From Arthrobacter sp. 260 (lineage in GTDB: Bacteria; Actinomycetota; Actinomycetes; Actinomycetales; Micrococcaceae), in the NCBI RefSeq assembly GCF_013116745.1, contig NZ_JABFOE010000015.1, positions 23,141 to 87,140 on the forward strand: a stretch of DNA of 64,000 nucleotides. Direction: 5' to 3'. Position 1 is the stretch's first letter; every line of letters starts with the position of its first letter. Position numbers and translations under genes: made by a program. Below are positions 8,998-18,477 of this stretch, one piece after another. The notes below the pieces were generated by a model. That model was not told the DNA's origin, did not search any database, and was given only the letters and a program-made list of their open reading frames with translations.

Positions 8998-10557
8998 GTG
9001 AGTCTCATTACCCCCACCCTTCCCCCCGGTCCCGCCGCAGCGACGGCGGGCGCCACCGGAACGCCGCCCTCGGGTGCCGAGCGCACCTACGAGGTGCGCA
9101 CCTACGGTTGCCAGATGAACGTCCACGACTCCGAGCGGATCGCGGGCCTTCTGGAAGACGCCGGCTATACCGCTGCCACCGACGCGCAGGCCGACGTCGT
9201 CGTTTTCAACACCTGCGCGGTGCGGGAGAACGCCGACAACAAGCTGTACGGCAACCTGGGGATGCTCGCCTCAGTGAAGGAAACGCACCCCGGCATGCAG
9301 ATCGCCGTCGGGGGATGCCTGGCCCAGAAGGACCGGGACACCATCCTGGCGAAGGCACCCTGGGTGGACGCGGTCTTCGGCACCCACAACGTCGGTGCCC
9401 TCCCCGCCCTCCTGGAACGGGCGCGGCACAATAACGAGGCGCAGCTGGAGATCCTCGAATCCCTCGACGTCTTCCCATCCACCCTTCCCACCAAGCGGGA
9501 CGCCGTGTACTCCGGCTGGGTGTCCATTTCCGTCGGCTGCAACAACACCTGCACCTTCTGCATCGTGCCGGCACTACGCGGCAAGGAGCGCGACCGGAGG
9601 CCGGGGGAGATCCTCGCCGAGATCGAAGCGCTGGTCGCCGATGGGGCCATCGAGGTAACGCTGCTCGGCCAGAACGTGAACTCCTACGGCGTCGAGTTCG
9701 GCGACCGGGGCGCCTTCGCGAAACTGCTCCGCGCCTGCGGCACCATCGAGGGACTCGAACGGGTCAGGTTCACCAGCCCCCACCCGGCGGCCTTCACCGA
9801 CGACGTCATCGATGCGATGGCTGAGACACCCAACGTGATGCCCCAGCTGCACATGCCCCTGCAGTCGGGCTCCGACAGCGTCCTGAAGGCCATGCGCCGT
9901 TCCTACCGGTCCACCAAGTTCCTGGGCATCCTGGACCGGGTGCGGGAGAAGATTCCGCACGCGTCAATCTCCACCGACATCATTGTGGGATTCCCCGGCG
10001 AGACCGAGGAGGACTTCCAGGCCACGCTCGACGTCGTCGAGAAGTCCCGTTTCGCCACCGCCTTCACCTTCCAGTACTCCAAGCGTCCCGGCACCCCCGC
10101 CGCTGACCTGCCCGGACAGATTCCCAAGGCCGTGGTGCAGGAACGCTTCGAGCGGCTCACCGCGTTACAGGACCGCATCGCCGCCGAGGAGAACGCGATG
10201 CAGCTGGGGCACAGCGTCGAGCTGATGGTGACCGCCCAGCAGGGCCGCAAAGCCGGCGAGACCCACCGCCTGTCCGGTCGGGCCCGCGACCAGCGCCTGG
10301 TTCACTTCTCGGTCCCCGACGGCGTCGAACCTCCCCGGCCGGGGGACCTTGTCACAGTCACCGTTACCGAGGCGGCAGCCTTCCACCTGGTCGCCGACCC
10401 GGCGACAGCTGCGGACATCCAGATCAGGCGGTCACGGGCCGGCGACGCGTGGGACCGCTCGCAGGCCGACTCCTGTGGTGCGCCGGCTCCAGGTGCGACC
10501 ACGCAGGGGGCGGCCGTCTCCTTGGGCATGCCAAGCCTCCCTGTCCGCGGCGCCTAG
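8998..10557 (+). CDS. miaB: tRNA-2-methylthio-N6-dimethylallyladenosine synthase MiaB
   Basis: Radical SAM methylthiotransferase that converts i6A37 to ms2i6A37 in tRNAs reading UNN codons. The 519-residue protein has the auxiliary-cluster cysteines C38, C73 and C107, the radical SAM motif C181-x3-C185-x2-C188, and a C-terminal TRAM domain (about 385-450). The last 60 residues are a poorly conserved Gly/Ala/Arg-rich tail. It is directly followed by miaA, which makes its substrate, and the two are probably one transcript. Confidence 0.97.
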   Translation: MSLITPTLPPGPAAATAGATGTPPSGAERTYEVRTYGCQMNVHDSERIAGLLEDAGYTAATDAQADVVVFNTCAVRENADNKLYGNLGMLASVKETHPGMQIAVGGCLAQKDRDTILAKAPWVDAVFGTHNVGALPALLERARHNNEAQLEILESLDVFPSTLPTKRDAVYSGWVSISVGCNNTCTFCIVPALRGKERDRRPGEILAEIEALVADGAIEVTLLGQNVNSYGVEFGDRGAFAKLLRACGTIEGLERVRFTSPHPAAFTDDVIDAMAETPNVMPQLHMPLQSGSDSVLKAMRRSYRSTKFLGILDRVREKIPHASISTDIIVGFPGETEEDFQATLDVVEKSRFATAFTFQYSKRPGTPAADLPGQIPKAVVQERFERLTALQDRIAAEENAMQLGHSVELMVTAQQGRKAGETHRLSGRARDQRLVHFSVPDGVEPPRPGDLVTVTVTEAAAFHLVADPATAADIQIRRSRAGDAWDRSQADSCGAPAPGATTQGAAVSLGMPSLPVRGA

Positions 10558-10559
10558 CG

Positions 10560-11489
10560 TTGCCCATCACCGACCCCCCTGGTCCGCCCCTGATCGCTGT
10601 CGTCGGTCCAACCGGGTCCGGCAAGTCCTCGATCGGCATCGAGCTGGCCCGCAGGTTCGACGGCGAGATCATCAACGCGGACTCCATGCAGTTTTACCGC
10701 GGGATGGACATTGGCACCGCCAAGGTCACCCTTGAGGAACGGCAAGGGGTCCCGCACCACCTGCTCGATACGCTCGACGTGCGGGATGAGGCGAGCGTCG
10801 CCGCGTACCAGGAGCAGGCACGGGCGGCGGTCGCCGACATCCGCGGGCGCGGCCGGATGCCGATCCTGGTCGGCGGATCCGGACTCTACCTCCGGGCTGC
10901 TCTGGATGTCCTGGAGTTCCCGGGCACCGACGCCGCCATCCGCAGCCGGCTGGAGGACGAGCTAGCGAGCAGCGGAGCCGACCCCCTGCGCGAGCGGCTG
11001 GCCGGTGTGGATCCGGTGTCCGCTGGACGGGACCTCGACCCGCGGCGTCTGATCCGCGCACTTGAGGTCCACGAGGTCACCGGCCGGCCGTTCAGCTCCT
11101 TCATGCCGCAGCGCCTCTATCACCAGCCAGCGTTGCAGCTCGGCCTGCAGGTTGACCGGGCTGCGCTGAGGGAACGGCTTGCCACCAGGGTCCACACCAT
11201 GGTGGACAACGGGTTGCTCGACGAAGTTGCCACCCTTGACAGCCAGGGCCTGCGCACCGGCCGCACCGCGTCACGGGCCCTTGGCTACGCCCAGTTCCTG
11301 CGCGTCCTCGACGGCGAATGGACCGCCGACGAGGCAGCCGCCGACACGATCGACGCCACCCGGCGCTTCGCCCGCCGACAACTCACCTGGTTCCGCGCCG
11401 ACCCGCGCATCACCTGGCTCGACTGGGAGGACCCGCTCCTTGCCACCCGGGCCGCAGACCACATCCGGCACACGTTCGGCCTATCCTAG
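10560..11489 (+). CDS. miaA: tRNA dimethylallyltransferase MiaA
   Basis: Transfers a dimethylallyl group to A37 of tRNA, the step before MiaB. The P-loop GPTGSGKS is at residues 16-23, followed by [15 protein letters not shown] and the [10 protein letters not shown] segment. The best start is TTG 10560, three bases after the miaB stop, which gives a normal 309-residue protein; the frame is open back to 10449, but that part overlaps miaB and encodes a Cys/Arg-rich sequence foreign to the family. The stop overlaps the -10 element of dapF. Confidence 0.95.
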   Translation: MPITDPPGPPLIAVVGPTGSGKSSIGIELARRFDGEIINADSMQFYRGMDIGTAKVTLEERQGVPHHLLDTLDVRDEASVAAYQEQARAAVADIRGRGRMPILVGGSGLYLRAALDVLEFPGTDAAIRSRLEDELASSGADPLRERLAGVDPVSAGRDLDPRRLIRALEVHEVTGRPFSSFMPQRLYHQPALQLGLQVDRAALRERLATRVHTMVDNGLLDEVATLDSQGLRTGRTASRALGYAQFLRVLDGEWTADEAAADTIDATRRFARRQLTWFRADPRITWLDWEDPLLATRAADHIRHTFGLS

Positions 11490-11493
11490 ACAG
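11482..11493 (+). promoter_or_regulatory. Leaderless-type -10 element of dapF
   Basis: TATCCT (11482-11487) followed by six bases and GTG 11494. It overlaps the miaA stop codon. Confidence 0.5.
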
Positions 11494-12438
11494 GTGACTA
11501 CACAACCCGACGCCCTCCTGTCCCCAGCTTTCGGCGCCCTCGCGGGGGTGGCCTTCACGAAGGGTCACGGCACCGGGAACGACTTCATCCTGGTCACGGA
11601 TCCCGACGGCGAACTGGACATCGTTCCCGACGACGTGGCCGCCGTCTGTGACCGGCACCGCGGAATCGGTGCCGACGGGCTGATCCGGGCCATCAGGTCC
11701 CACCATCTGCCCGAGGGGCGTGCGCTGCTGCAGAGCGACCCGTCCGCCGAATGGTTCATGGACTACCGCAACGCGGACGGCTCGCTGTCCGAGATGTGCG
11801 GCAACGGCGTCCGGGTGTTCGTCCACCTGCTGGTCTCCACCGGACTGCTCGCCCTCGCCGAGGGTGCCACAGCTGCTATTGCCACCCGCGGTGGCATCAA
11901 ACTGGTGGAGCTCTCCGCCGACGGCTACTCGGTGGACATGGGCCCCTGGGAGTTCATCTTCCCGGAGGAGGCGGCTTCGCGGGCCACCGATTCGCTGGTA
12001 GAGACTGAGGGGCTTGAGGTGCCCCGGCCGGCCCTGTCCATCAGCATGGGCAACCCTCACACGGTGGTCGCACTCGCCGAACCTGCCGAACTTGACGCCG
12101 CGCAACTGTTCACGCCCCCATTGGTCGAGCCGACCCCCGCCCAGGGGACCAACGTCGAGTACGTGGTGCCCCACGATCCGCTCGTGCACGACGGCGTCGG
12201 ACGCCTCCGCATGCGGGTCCACGAGCGGGGAGTGGGGGAGACCCTTTCCTGCGGGACGGGGGCATGCGCCGCAGCGGCTGCCACCCGTTTCTGGGCTGGC
12301 GCCGGGGCACCCCTCGCCTGGAGTGTCGAGGTGCCCGGCGGCGTCGTCGGCGTCCGCTTCCATGCGGGGCCGGAGGGGCGCGAACATGTGAGCCTCAGCG
12401 GGCCGGCCGTTCTGGTGGCAACCGGAACGCTGCTCTGA
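11494..12438 (+). CDS. dapF: Diaminopimelate epimerase
   Basis: Converts LL- to meso-diaminopimelate for lysine and peptidoglycan synthesis. The two-base catalytic cysteines are both present: C102 in SEMCGNGVR and C253 in LSCGTGACA. Other family motifs are GTGNDF near the N-terminus and NPHTVV. The GTG at 11494 is chosen because it leaves a normal 314-residue protein and has a leaderless-type promoter; the open frame upstream to 11179 is the shadow of miaA. The miaB-miaA-dapF order is common in actinobacteria. Confidence 0.97.
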   Translation: MTTQPDALLSPAFGALAGVAFTKGHGTGNDFILVTDPDGELDIVPDDVAAVCDRHRGIGADGLIRAIRSHHLPEGRALLQSDPSAEWFMDYRNADGSLSEMCGNGVRVFVHLLVSTGLLALAEGATAAIATRGGIKLVELSADGYSVDMGPWEFIFPEEAASRATDSLVETEGLEVPRPALSISMGNPHTVVALAEPAELDAAQLFTPPLVEPTPAQGTNVEYVVPHDPLVHDGVGRLRMRVHERGVGETLSCGTGACAAAAATRFWAGAGAPLAWSVEVPGGVVGVRFHAGPEGREHVSLSGPAVLVATGTLL

Positions 12439-12476
12439 CGGGCCTGTTCTGACTGGACGAGACCCGGCCTTCTGCC

Positions 12477-13085
12477 CTAGGAACCGATGCGCTCCACCTG
12501 GATGATCCTGAAGGACTTCGAGGTGGCGGTCCTCGACACCTCGTACCCGGTTCCGAGCTGATCGGCGAGCCACTTCTGCAGCGAATCCGCACCAAGGTTC
12601 TTCTGCACTACCAGGAATGCTGACCCTCCCGGGGACAGCCGGGGGAGCCACTTCAGCAGGAGGGCATGCAGTTCGTCCTTGCCCACCCGGATCGGCGGGT
12701 TCGACCAGATCGTGTCGAAGGTAGCCTCGGCGTCGACCTCTTCGGGACGCTGGGCGACGACGTTGCGTAGCCCCAGCAGTTTCGCGTTCTCGGCGGTGAG
12801 CGCCAGGGCACGTTCATTCACATCAACGGCAACCACCGCGGCGTCGGGCGCTTTCAGCGCCATGGTCAGCGCCAACGGCCCCCAACCACAGCCGATGTCC
12901 AGCATGCGACTGCCCTCGGGATCGGGCGCCTCCGCCAGCAGGATGCGGGTGCCCTTATCGAGGCCGTCCGCGCTGAAAATGCCCGAGGAGGTCACGAGGG
13001 TGCGCTCCACTCCGGCCAGCATCGTGCGGAGCGGCTTTCGGGTCTCCGGGCCGGACGGCTGGGCGCTGAAGTAATGGGAATCCAT
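12477..13085 (-). CDS. Class I methyltransferase, RsmC-like
   Basis: A 202-residue SAM-dependent methyltransferase of the small-domain (RsmC/RlmG) type. Motif I LDIGCGWGPLAL lies near residues 62-73, the acidic motif II VVAVDVN follows, and the substrate-binding motif is SNPPIRVGK. The SNPPI motif marks N-methylation of a planar base, probably guanine in 16S rRNA. It consists only of the catalytic half of E. coli RsmC, as usual in actinobacteria. Convergent with dapF, with only 38 bases between the stops. Confidence 0.88.
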   Translation of the reverse strand: MDSHYFSAQPSGPETRKPLRTMLAGVERTLVTSSGIFSADGLDKGTRILLAEAPDPEGSRMLDIGCGWGPLALTMALKAPDAAVVAVDVNERALALTAENAKLLGLRNVVAQRPEEVDAEATFDTIWSNPPIRVGKDELHALLLKWLPRLSPGGSAFLVVQKNLGADSLQKWLADQLGTGYEVSRTATSKSFRIIQVERIGS

Positions 13086-13258
13086 AACAAACCAGCGTAG
13101 TCGAGCACCCGGCCCTTTCAGGTACGCAGAAACAGACCTCAGGGGTGCTGAACTCGGACCCGGGGGCAGGACTAAAGAGCGATTGCGCGCTCAGTGAATT
13201 GCCTCACCCAATGCGCGCGTAGGCGACTACCATTGAAGGACACCACTTTAGGGAGCGT

Positions 13259-14803
13259 ATGACCACGAGTAACGGGGAACCGGCCACGCCGGAACCGGAG
13301 ATTGGCCCGGCCGAGATCCAGGCAGTCATCGACAGGATCCTGGCGAAAGACGAAGCAGCGTCCGCTAAGGCAGCGGGCAACCGCTTCGCCAGTGCCGCGA
13401 CAGGCCAGGACGATGAACGGTCGTCCTACGACGGCGATCAACAGGACCTCGACGAGCGTCGCGCACTGCGTCGCGTCGCGGGGCTGTCGACCGAGCTGGA
13501 AGACGTCACCGAGGTCGAATACCGGCAGCTCCGTCTGGAGCGTGTCGTGTTGGCTGGGCTGTGGAGTGAAGGCACCGCCGAGGACGCCGAGAATTCGTTG
13601 CGGGAGCTGTCCGCCCTTGCCGCCACTGCCGGCTCCGAGGTGCTCGACGGGATCGTCCAGCGCCGCCTCAAGCCCGACCCCGGCACCTTCCTTGGCTCGG
13701 GCAAGGCCCAGGAGCTCAAGGACATCGTGGTGGCCACCGGGGCCGATACGGTGATCGTTGACAGTGAGCTTTCCCCCTCCCAGCGCCGCGGCCTGGAAGA
13801 CATCGTCAAGGTCAAGGTCATCGACCGGACCGCCCTGATCCTGGATATCTTCGCTCAGCACGCCAAGTCCCGCGAGGGCAAGGCCCAGGTGGAACTCGCC
13901 CAGCTCGAGTACCTGTTGCCACGGCTGCGAGGCTGGGGCGATTCGATGTCCCGCCAGGCCGGTGGCCAGGTGGGCGGCGCCGGTGCGGGTATGGGTTCCC
14001 GTGGCCCCGGTGAAACGAAGATCGAACTGGACCGCAGGAAGATCCGCACCCGGATGGCGAAGCTGCGCCGGGAAATCAGCGGCATGAAGCCTGCCCGGGA
14101 AACCAAGCGTGCCAACCGCCGTCGGAATGAGATTCCCTCGGTAGCGATCGCCGGCTACACGAACGCGGGCAAGTCATCCCTGCTGAACCGCCTGACCGAC
14201 GCCGGGGTGCTGGTGGAGAACGCACTGTTCGCCACCCTCGATCCCACGGTCCGGAAGGCCGAGACCGCCGACGGCCTCGGCTATACCCTGGCCGACACGG
14301 TCGGGTTCGTCAGGTCGCTGCCCACGCAGCTGGTCGAAGCGTTCCGGTCGACGTTGGAGGAGATCGCCGACTCGGACCTGATTCTTCACGTGGTGGATGT
14401 TTCCCACCCTGACCCGGAGGGCCAGATCGCTGCCGTCCGTGAGGTCCTCGCCGAGGTCGACGCCCGCAAGGTCCCCGAGATCATCGTCCTGAACAAGGCC
14501 GACGCCGCGGATCCTTTCGTCGTCGAGCGTTTGCGGCAGCGCGAACCGCGGCACGTGGTGGTCTCCGCCCGCACCGGACAGGGCATCGCCGAGCTGCTGG
14601 AAGCCGTCAGCGCTGCCATTCCCCGCCCCAGCGTGAAGCTCACCCTCCTGGTGCCCTACGAGCGCGGCGACGTCGTCAGCCGACTGCACCAGTCCGATGC
14701 CGAGATCCTCAACCTCGAGCATGTCGAGTCGGGGACCCGGCTCGACGTGATGGTGCGCGAGGGCCTCGCCGCTGACCTGGAGGAATTCCGCCAGCATGCC
14801 TGA
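13259..14803 (+). CDS. hflX: GTPase HflX
   Basis: Ribosome-associated GTPase that splits stalled or heat-damaged 70S ribosomes. The N-terminal half contains the Gly-rich family segment (RQAGGQVGGAGAGMGSRGPG, shown here to 20 residues) and coiled-coil helices. The G domain has G1 GYTNAGKSS, G3 DTVGF, G4 NKAD and a C-terminal SAR segment. At 514 residues it carries an N-terminal extension of about 60 charged residues, usual for actinobacterial HflX. The ATG follows AGGGAGC. The stop overlaps the start of the DinG-like gene by eight bases. Confidence 0.96.
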   Translation: MTTSNGEPATPEPEIGPAEIQAVIDRILAKDEAASAKAAGNRFASAATGQDDERSSYDGDQQDLDERRALRRVAGLSTELEDVTEVEYRQLRLERVVLAGLWSEGTAEDAENSLRELSALAATAGSEVLDGIVQRRLKPDPGTFLGSGKAQELKDIVVATGADTVIVDSELSPSQRRGLEDIVKVKVIDRTALILDIFAQHAKSREGKAQVELAQLEYLLPRLRGWGDSMSRQAGGQVGGAGAGMGSRGPGETKIELDRRKIRTRMAKLRREISGMKPARETKRANRRRNEIPSVAIAGYTNAGKSSLLNRLTDAGVLVENALFATLDPTVRKAETADGLGYTLADTVGFVRSLPTQLVEAFRSTLEEIADSDLILHVVDVSHPDPEGQIAAVREVLAEVDARKVPEIIVLNKADAADPFVVERLRQREPRHVVVSARTGQGIAELLEAVSAAIPRPSVKLTLLVPYERGDVVSRLHQSDAEILNLEHVESGTRLDVMVREGLAADLEEFRQHA

Positions 14804-16814
14804 GAGCGGTACCACTGGGCCGCTGGAACTCCTTGATGCAGCAGTCGAAGCCATGGGTGGCGAAAACCGCACCGGCCAACATGAGATGACCCAGCGGGTC
14901 GCCGAAGCGTTGAGCTCCGGCGACCATCTGCTGGTCCAGGCCGGAACAGGTACCGGCAAATCCCTCGCCTATCTCATCCCGCTGATCTCCCACGCCCTGA
15001 CCCACGACAAACCGGCGATCGTGTCGACGGCGACCCTCGCCCTTCAGGCCCAGATTGTGGGCCGGGATGTGCCGCGGCTCCTGAAGGCATTGAAGGGCAA
15101 ACTGCCGCGCCCGGTGGATGTCGTCCTGCTCAAGGGCCGCGGAAACTACGTGTGCAAACACAAGACCGGCGGCGGCTTCCCCGAGGAAGGCGCTCCCGAC
15201 GCGCTCTTCAGCCTCGGCGAGGACACCTCTGCACCCCACCCGGCGGCGGGACCGGCCACACCGCTGGGCCGCGAGGTGGTCCGGCTCCGGGAATGGGCCG
15301 AGGAAACCGAGACGGGCGACCGCGACGAACTTACCCCCGGCGTCAGCGAGCAGGCCTGGCGGCAGGTGTCGGTCAGCAGCATGGAGTGTCTCGGCGCCCA
15401 GAAATGCCCGGTCGCCGCCGAGTGCTTCAGCGAGCGGGCCCGGGCCAAGGCAGGGGACGCGGACATCGTCATCACCAACCACGCCATGCTGGCCATCAGC
15501 GCGTTCGAAGGGCTGGCCGTCCTGCCCGAGTACGACGTCGTGGTCATCGATGAGGCCCATGAACTGCACGACAGGGTCACGGGTGCCGTCTCCGGTCAGC
15601 TTTCGACCGGGATGATCTCCGCCGCTGCCTCAGCGGCGCGCCGGCACCTGTCAGTGAGCGCGGAACCCCTGGACTCAGCGAACCGCTTCTTCGAATCGAC
15701 TGTCGAGGGCATCCCCTCGGGCCTGATGGCTGCGGGCCTCACCGAGGACCAGGAATCCGCCATCACGCAGGTCCGCGAGGCCTGCCGTGCGGTGCTCTCC
15801 GATGCCAAGGGTGATGGACCGACCCCGGCAGACGGCGGCCGGCAGATGGCCAAATCCCATGTGATGGCCGTTTTTGAACTGTGTGAGCGACTGCTCACTG
15901 CGACTCCCGCCGGGGAAGTGCTGTGGGCGTCACGGCCCAGCACCTTTTCACCGGGTACCGGATACTCACAACCCGACGACGCCGCGCCCGCCACGATCAA
16001 CATCGCGCCACTATCGGTGGCAGGGAAACTGCGGGAGGGCCTGTTCGCTGATCACACCGTGGTGTTGACCTCGGCGACCCTCGCCATCGGTGCCGAATTC
16101 GGACCGGTCGCCGGATCGCTCGGGCTGGTCGGGGCCTCTGCCCCCTCTTGGACGGGTGTCGACGTCGGCAGCCCGTTCGACTACCCGAAGCAGGGCGTCC
16201 TGTACGTGGCCAAGGACCTGCCCAAGCCCGAGCGCGGCACCTCGCCAGCCCAACTCGATGAGTTGGAAGTGCTTCTCAAAGCCTCCCGCGGTGGGGCGCT
16301 CGGGTTGTTCTCCTCCCGCCGCGCCGCCGAGGAGGCCGCCGAGGCATTGCGGCCGCGGGTCGACTTCGACATTCTGTGCCAGGGTGACTCGTCGATGTCC
16401 GCCCTGGTCAAGCAGTTCTCTGATGAGCCGGACACCTGCCTGTTCGGCACGATGTCGTTGTGGCAGGGGGTGGATGTGCCCGGCAGGTCCTGCCGGCTTG
16501 TCACCATCGACCGGATTCCATTTCCGCGGCCCGACGATCCCCTGATGACCGCCCGGACGAGGGCAGTGGCGAAGGCTGGCGGCAACGGCTTCATGAGTGT
16601 CTCCGCGACGCATGCGGCGGTGCGTCTGGCACAGGGTGCCGGACGCCTGATCCGTGCCACCGAGGACAAGGGTGTGGTGGCGATCCTGGACTCCAGGCTG
16701 GCCAACGCGCGGTACGGCTCGTTCCTGCGTGCCGCCCTACCGCCGTTCTGGTCCACCACCGACCGCGCGACGGCGGTAGGGGTCCTGGAGCGGCTGGCGG
16801 GGGAGCCCCGCTAG
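14796..16814 (+). CDS. ATP-dependent DNA helicase, DinG/YoaA-XPD type
   Basis: A 672-residue superfamily 2 helicase with 5'-3' polarity expected. Walker A is [12 protein letters not shown] (about residue 47), the DEAH box is VVIDEAHEL, and the late motifs include LWQGVDVPG and QGAGRLIR. Cysteines in NYVCKHK and in the segment [14 protein letters not shown] provide the four ligands of an iron-sulfur cluster, as in XPD, DinG and YoaA. It overlaps hflX by eight bases and ends four bases into the convergent lexA gene. Role inferred: unwinding R-loops or blocked forks during repair. Confidence 0.93.
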   Translation: MPESGTTGPLELLDAAVEAMGGENRTGQHEMTQRVAEALSSGDHLLVQAGTGTGKSLAYLIPLISHALTHDKPAIVSTATLALQAQIVGRDVPRLLKALKGKLPRPVDVVLLKGRGNYVCKHKTGGGFPEEGAPDALFSLGEDTSAPHPAAGPATPLGREVVRLREWAEETETGDRDELTPGVSEQAWRQVSVSSMECLGAQKCPVAAECFSERARAKAGDADIVITNHAMLAISAFEGLAVLPEYDVVVIDEAHELHDRVTGAVSGQLSTGMISAAASAARRHLSVSAEPLDSANRFFESTVEGIPSGLMAAGLTEDQESAITQVREACRAVLSDAKGDGPTPADGGRQMAKSHVMAVFELCERLLTATPAGEVLWASRPSTFSPGTGYSQPDDAAPATINIAPLSVAGKLREGLFADHTVVLTSATLAIGAEFGPVAGSLGLVGASAPSWTGVDVGSPFDYPKQGVLYVAKDLPKPERGTSPAQLDELEVLLKASRGGALGLFSSRRAAEEAAEALRPRVDFDILCQGDSSMSALVKQFSDEPDTCLFGTMSLWQGVDVPGRSCRLVTIDRIPFPRPDDPLMTARTRAVAKAGGNGFMSVSATHAAVRLAQGAGRLIRATEDKGVVAILDSRLANARYGSFLRAALPPFWSTTDRATAVGVLERLAGEPR

Positions 16815-17569
16815 AGAGCGCGCATCACCGAGACGACCTTGCCCATGATGGTGGCCTGGTCGCCGAGAATCGGCTCGTACTGGGTGTTCTGTGGCAGCAG
16901 CCAGGTGTGGCCGTCGCGCTGGCGGAAGGTCTTCACCGTCGCCTCGTCATCGAGGAGCGCCGCCACGATGTCACCGTTCTGGGCCTCCTGCTGCCGACGG
17001 ACCACCACCCAGTCTCCGTCGCAGATCGCAGCGTCGATCATCGAGTCCCCGTAGACGCGAAGCATGAACAGATCGCCGTGACCTACGAGCTGGCGCGGCA
17101 GCGGCATGACGTCCTCGACCATCTGGTCCGCGAGGACGGGTCCGCCAGCGGCAATCCGGCCGACCATTGGAACCATCGCAGCGTCGATGGCACCACGGAT
17201 CTCGGTCGGTGCTCCCGCTGCGGTTCCCTCGGCCGCACCCGACTGGTCGTGGTCAAGGGTAAGGGGCAGCAGGATCTCCATCGCGCGAGGTCGCTTCGGA
17301 TCACGCCGCAGGTACCCCATCCGCTCCAGCTGCGAGAGCTGGTGGGTGACGCTCGACAGGCTCGCGAGCCCCACCGTGTCTCCAATCTCGCGCATGGACG
17401 GGGGATAGCCGTTGGTGCCGATTGCCCGCTGGATGGTCTCCAGGATTTTCTTCTGGCGGGCGGTCATCCCCTTGGGCACCTGGCGCCCGCGAGGGCGGCC
17501 ACGGGTGGGGAGGGCCGTGGGAACCCGGTCGGAAGTCTGTTCATCCAGTGGTCCGTCGGACTCTTTCAC
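16811..17569 (-). CDS. lexA: SOS repressor LexA
   Basis: Represses SOS genes and cleaves itself when RecA is active. The N-terminal winged helix includes [20 protein letters not shown]. The autocleavage site is A141-G142 in IAAGGPVLA, and the catalytic dyad is S176 (YGDSMID) and K213 (TVKTF). A Ser/Ala-rich linker of about 30 residues, longer than in E. coli, joins the domains. The GTG start at 17569 follows AAGGGAC. The promoter on the minus strand (TTGAAA, 17 bases, TAGCGT) overlaps an SOS box, so lexA is autoregulated. Confidence 0.98.
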   Translation of the reverse strand: MKESDGPLDEQTSDRVPTALPTRGRPRGRQVPKGMTARQKKILETIQRAIGTNGYPPSMREIGDTVGLASLSSVTHQLSQLERMGYLRRDPKRPRAMEILLPLTLDHDQSGAAEGTAAGAPTEIRGAIDAAMVPMVGRIAAGGPVLADQMVEDVMPLPRQLVGHGDLFMLRVYGDSMIDAAICDGDWVVVRRQQEAQNGDIVAALLDDEATVKTFRQRDGHTWLLPQNTQYEPILGDQATIMGKVVSVMRAL

Positions 17570-17723
17570 GGTCGCTGTCCCTTCGATAAGAATCCAGGTG
17601 ACCCGGCGGATCCTGAGGTTTTCAGGGGCCGAGCTTATTTTGTCAGTGGCGGATGATGTGCTGATTTCTGCTGGAACCTAACCATCTTCCTTGCCCTAAC
17701 GCTATGGGAGTTAGGACACGTTT

Positions 17724-17739
17724 TCAAACATTTGTTCGA
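17724..17739. promoter_or_regulatory. SOS box 1, lexA promoter
   Basis: TCAAACATTTGTTCGA matches the actinobacterial LexA operator at all but one core position and overlaps the -35 of lexA. Confidence 0.85.
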
Positions 17740-17791
17740 TCGTGTCTCGACAAAGTTCGTCAATGAGTGCTAAAAATAAACAAGCAGTAAT

Positions 17792-17807
17792 TCGAAGATA
17801 AGTTCGA
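17792..17807. promoter_or_regulatory. SOS box 2, LysM gene promoter
   Basis: TCGAAGATAAGTTCGA matches TCGAACnnnnGTTCGA with one change and is placed just upstream of the candidate promoter of the divergent LysM gene. Confidence 0.75.
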
Positions 17808-17918
17808 ACAAAACGGTTCACCCGGTTTTACAGTCGAACAAGATCCCCGGCCCCAGTGGCCGGGCCCGGCCCAGCGCCGGAATCGAATGGACTGATTCGA
17901 GTACAGAGAGGTGTATCC

Positions 17919-18278
17919 ATGTCTGTCATCACCACACACCAAGATTCCCCCGCCCGAGACACCAGCTCCACCAAACTGCGGCTCACGCGCCGCGGCAGGC
18001 TTCTGCTGGTCGGTCTGCCAATCGTGCTGCTGGCATCAGCCGCCCTCATGTTGTCTGGCTTCTTCAACTCCCCGGCAAAGGCCTCCAGCGAGCACGGTGA
18101 TCTCACCCAGACCGTCAGCGTGAGCGTAGCCTCGGGCGAAACCATCTGGCACCTGGCCACCGAGTTTGCTCCGGAGCGTGACCCGCGCGATGTCGTGGCG
18201 GAGATTGTCGAATTGAACAGCCTCAGCACCTCGGTGCTGCAGGCGGGACAGCAGCTGGACATCCCGTCCGGACGGTAG
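17919..18278 (+). CDS. SOS-linked LysM membrane protein, probable cell division suppressor
   Basis: A 119-residue protein with a short cytoplasmic N-terminus, one transmembrane helix (about residues 27-47) and an extracellular LysM domain (about 67-116: VSVSVASGETIWHLATEF ending in AGQQLDIPSG). LysM binds peptidoglycan GlcNAc. Proteins of this build divergent from lexA are known SOS division inhibitors: YneA in Bacillus, Rv2719c (ChiZ) in mycobacteria, and DivS holds the same place in corynebacteria. By position, architecture and SOS box this is the equivalent here. ATG 17919 with GAGAGG upstream is preferred over an open frame reaching 17856. Confidence 0.85.
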   Translation: MSVITTHQDSPARDTSSTKLRLTRRGRLLLVGLPIVLLASAALMLSGFFNSPAKASSEHGDLTQTVSVSVASGETIWHLATEFAPERDPRDVVAEIVELNSLSTSVLQAGQQLDIPSGR

Positions 18279-18286
18279 CCGGCACC

Positions 18287-18302
18287 GCCTCCCGCGGGAG
18301 GC
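18287..18302. terminator. Palindromic terminator after the LysM gene
   Basis: GCCTCCCGCGGGAGGC is a perfect 16-bp palindrome (stem of six with a CGCG loop) nine bases after the stop. The rest of the gap to hisC (18303-18465) shows no further signal. Confidence 0.6.
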
Positions 18303-18465
18303 AACTTCAAGGGCAGCTCAAAGGGCAATTCACTGCCGGCACTTCAACGTGGCCAACCCGGTCCGCCAGCTTTCGGCCGCCGGTCCGGTGCGCGAGCGAT
18401 TGTCCCGCCGGCCGGCCAGCGTGAAGTTGCTGGTCGGCCGATTCTGTACTGGAGGGGTCCGCGCT

Positions 18466-18477
18466 TAACCTTGAGAG
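18466..18477 (+). promoter_or_regulatory. Leaderless-type -10 element of hisC
   Basis: TAACCT (18466-18471) followed by six bases and GTG 18478; no ribosome binding site. Confidence 0.5.

Larger units (their letters stand above)
17570..17918. promoter_or_regulatory. Divergent SOS control region between lexA and the LysM gene
   Basis: An AT-richer 349-base gap without genes. On the minus strand, a lexA promoter is visible as TTGAAA (complement of 17722-17727), a 17-base spacer and TAGCGT. Two SOS boxes lie at 17724-17739 and 17792-17807. On the plus strand, TACAGT (17829-17834) is a candidate -10 for the LysM gene. A further GAAC half-site occurs near 17836. Confidence 0.75.

Noticed and set aside
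12439..12476. Terminator between dapF and the methyltransferase gene
   Set aside because: Only a 4- to 5-bp CGGG/CCCG pairing with a long loop; too weak.
11410..12651. 413-residue minus-strand frame over dapF
   Set aside because: dapF has both catalytic cysteines and full family motifs; the antisense frame overlaps it and the methyltransferase gene and is compositionally unnatural.
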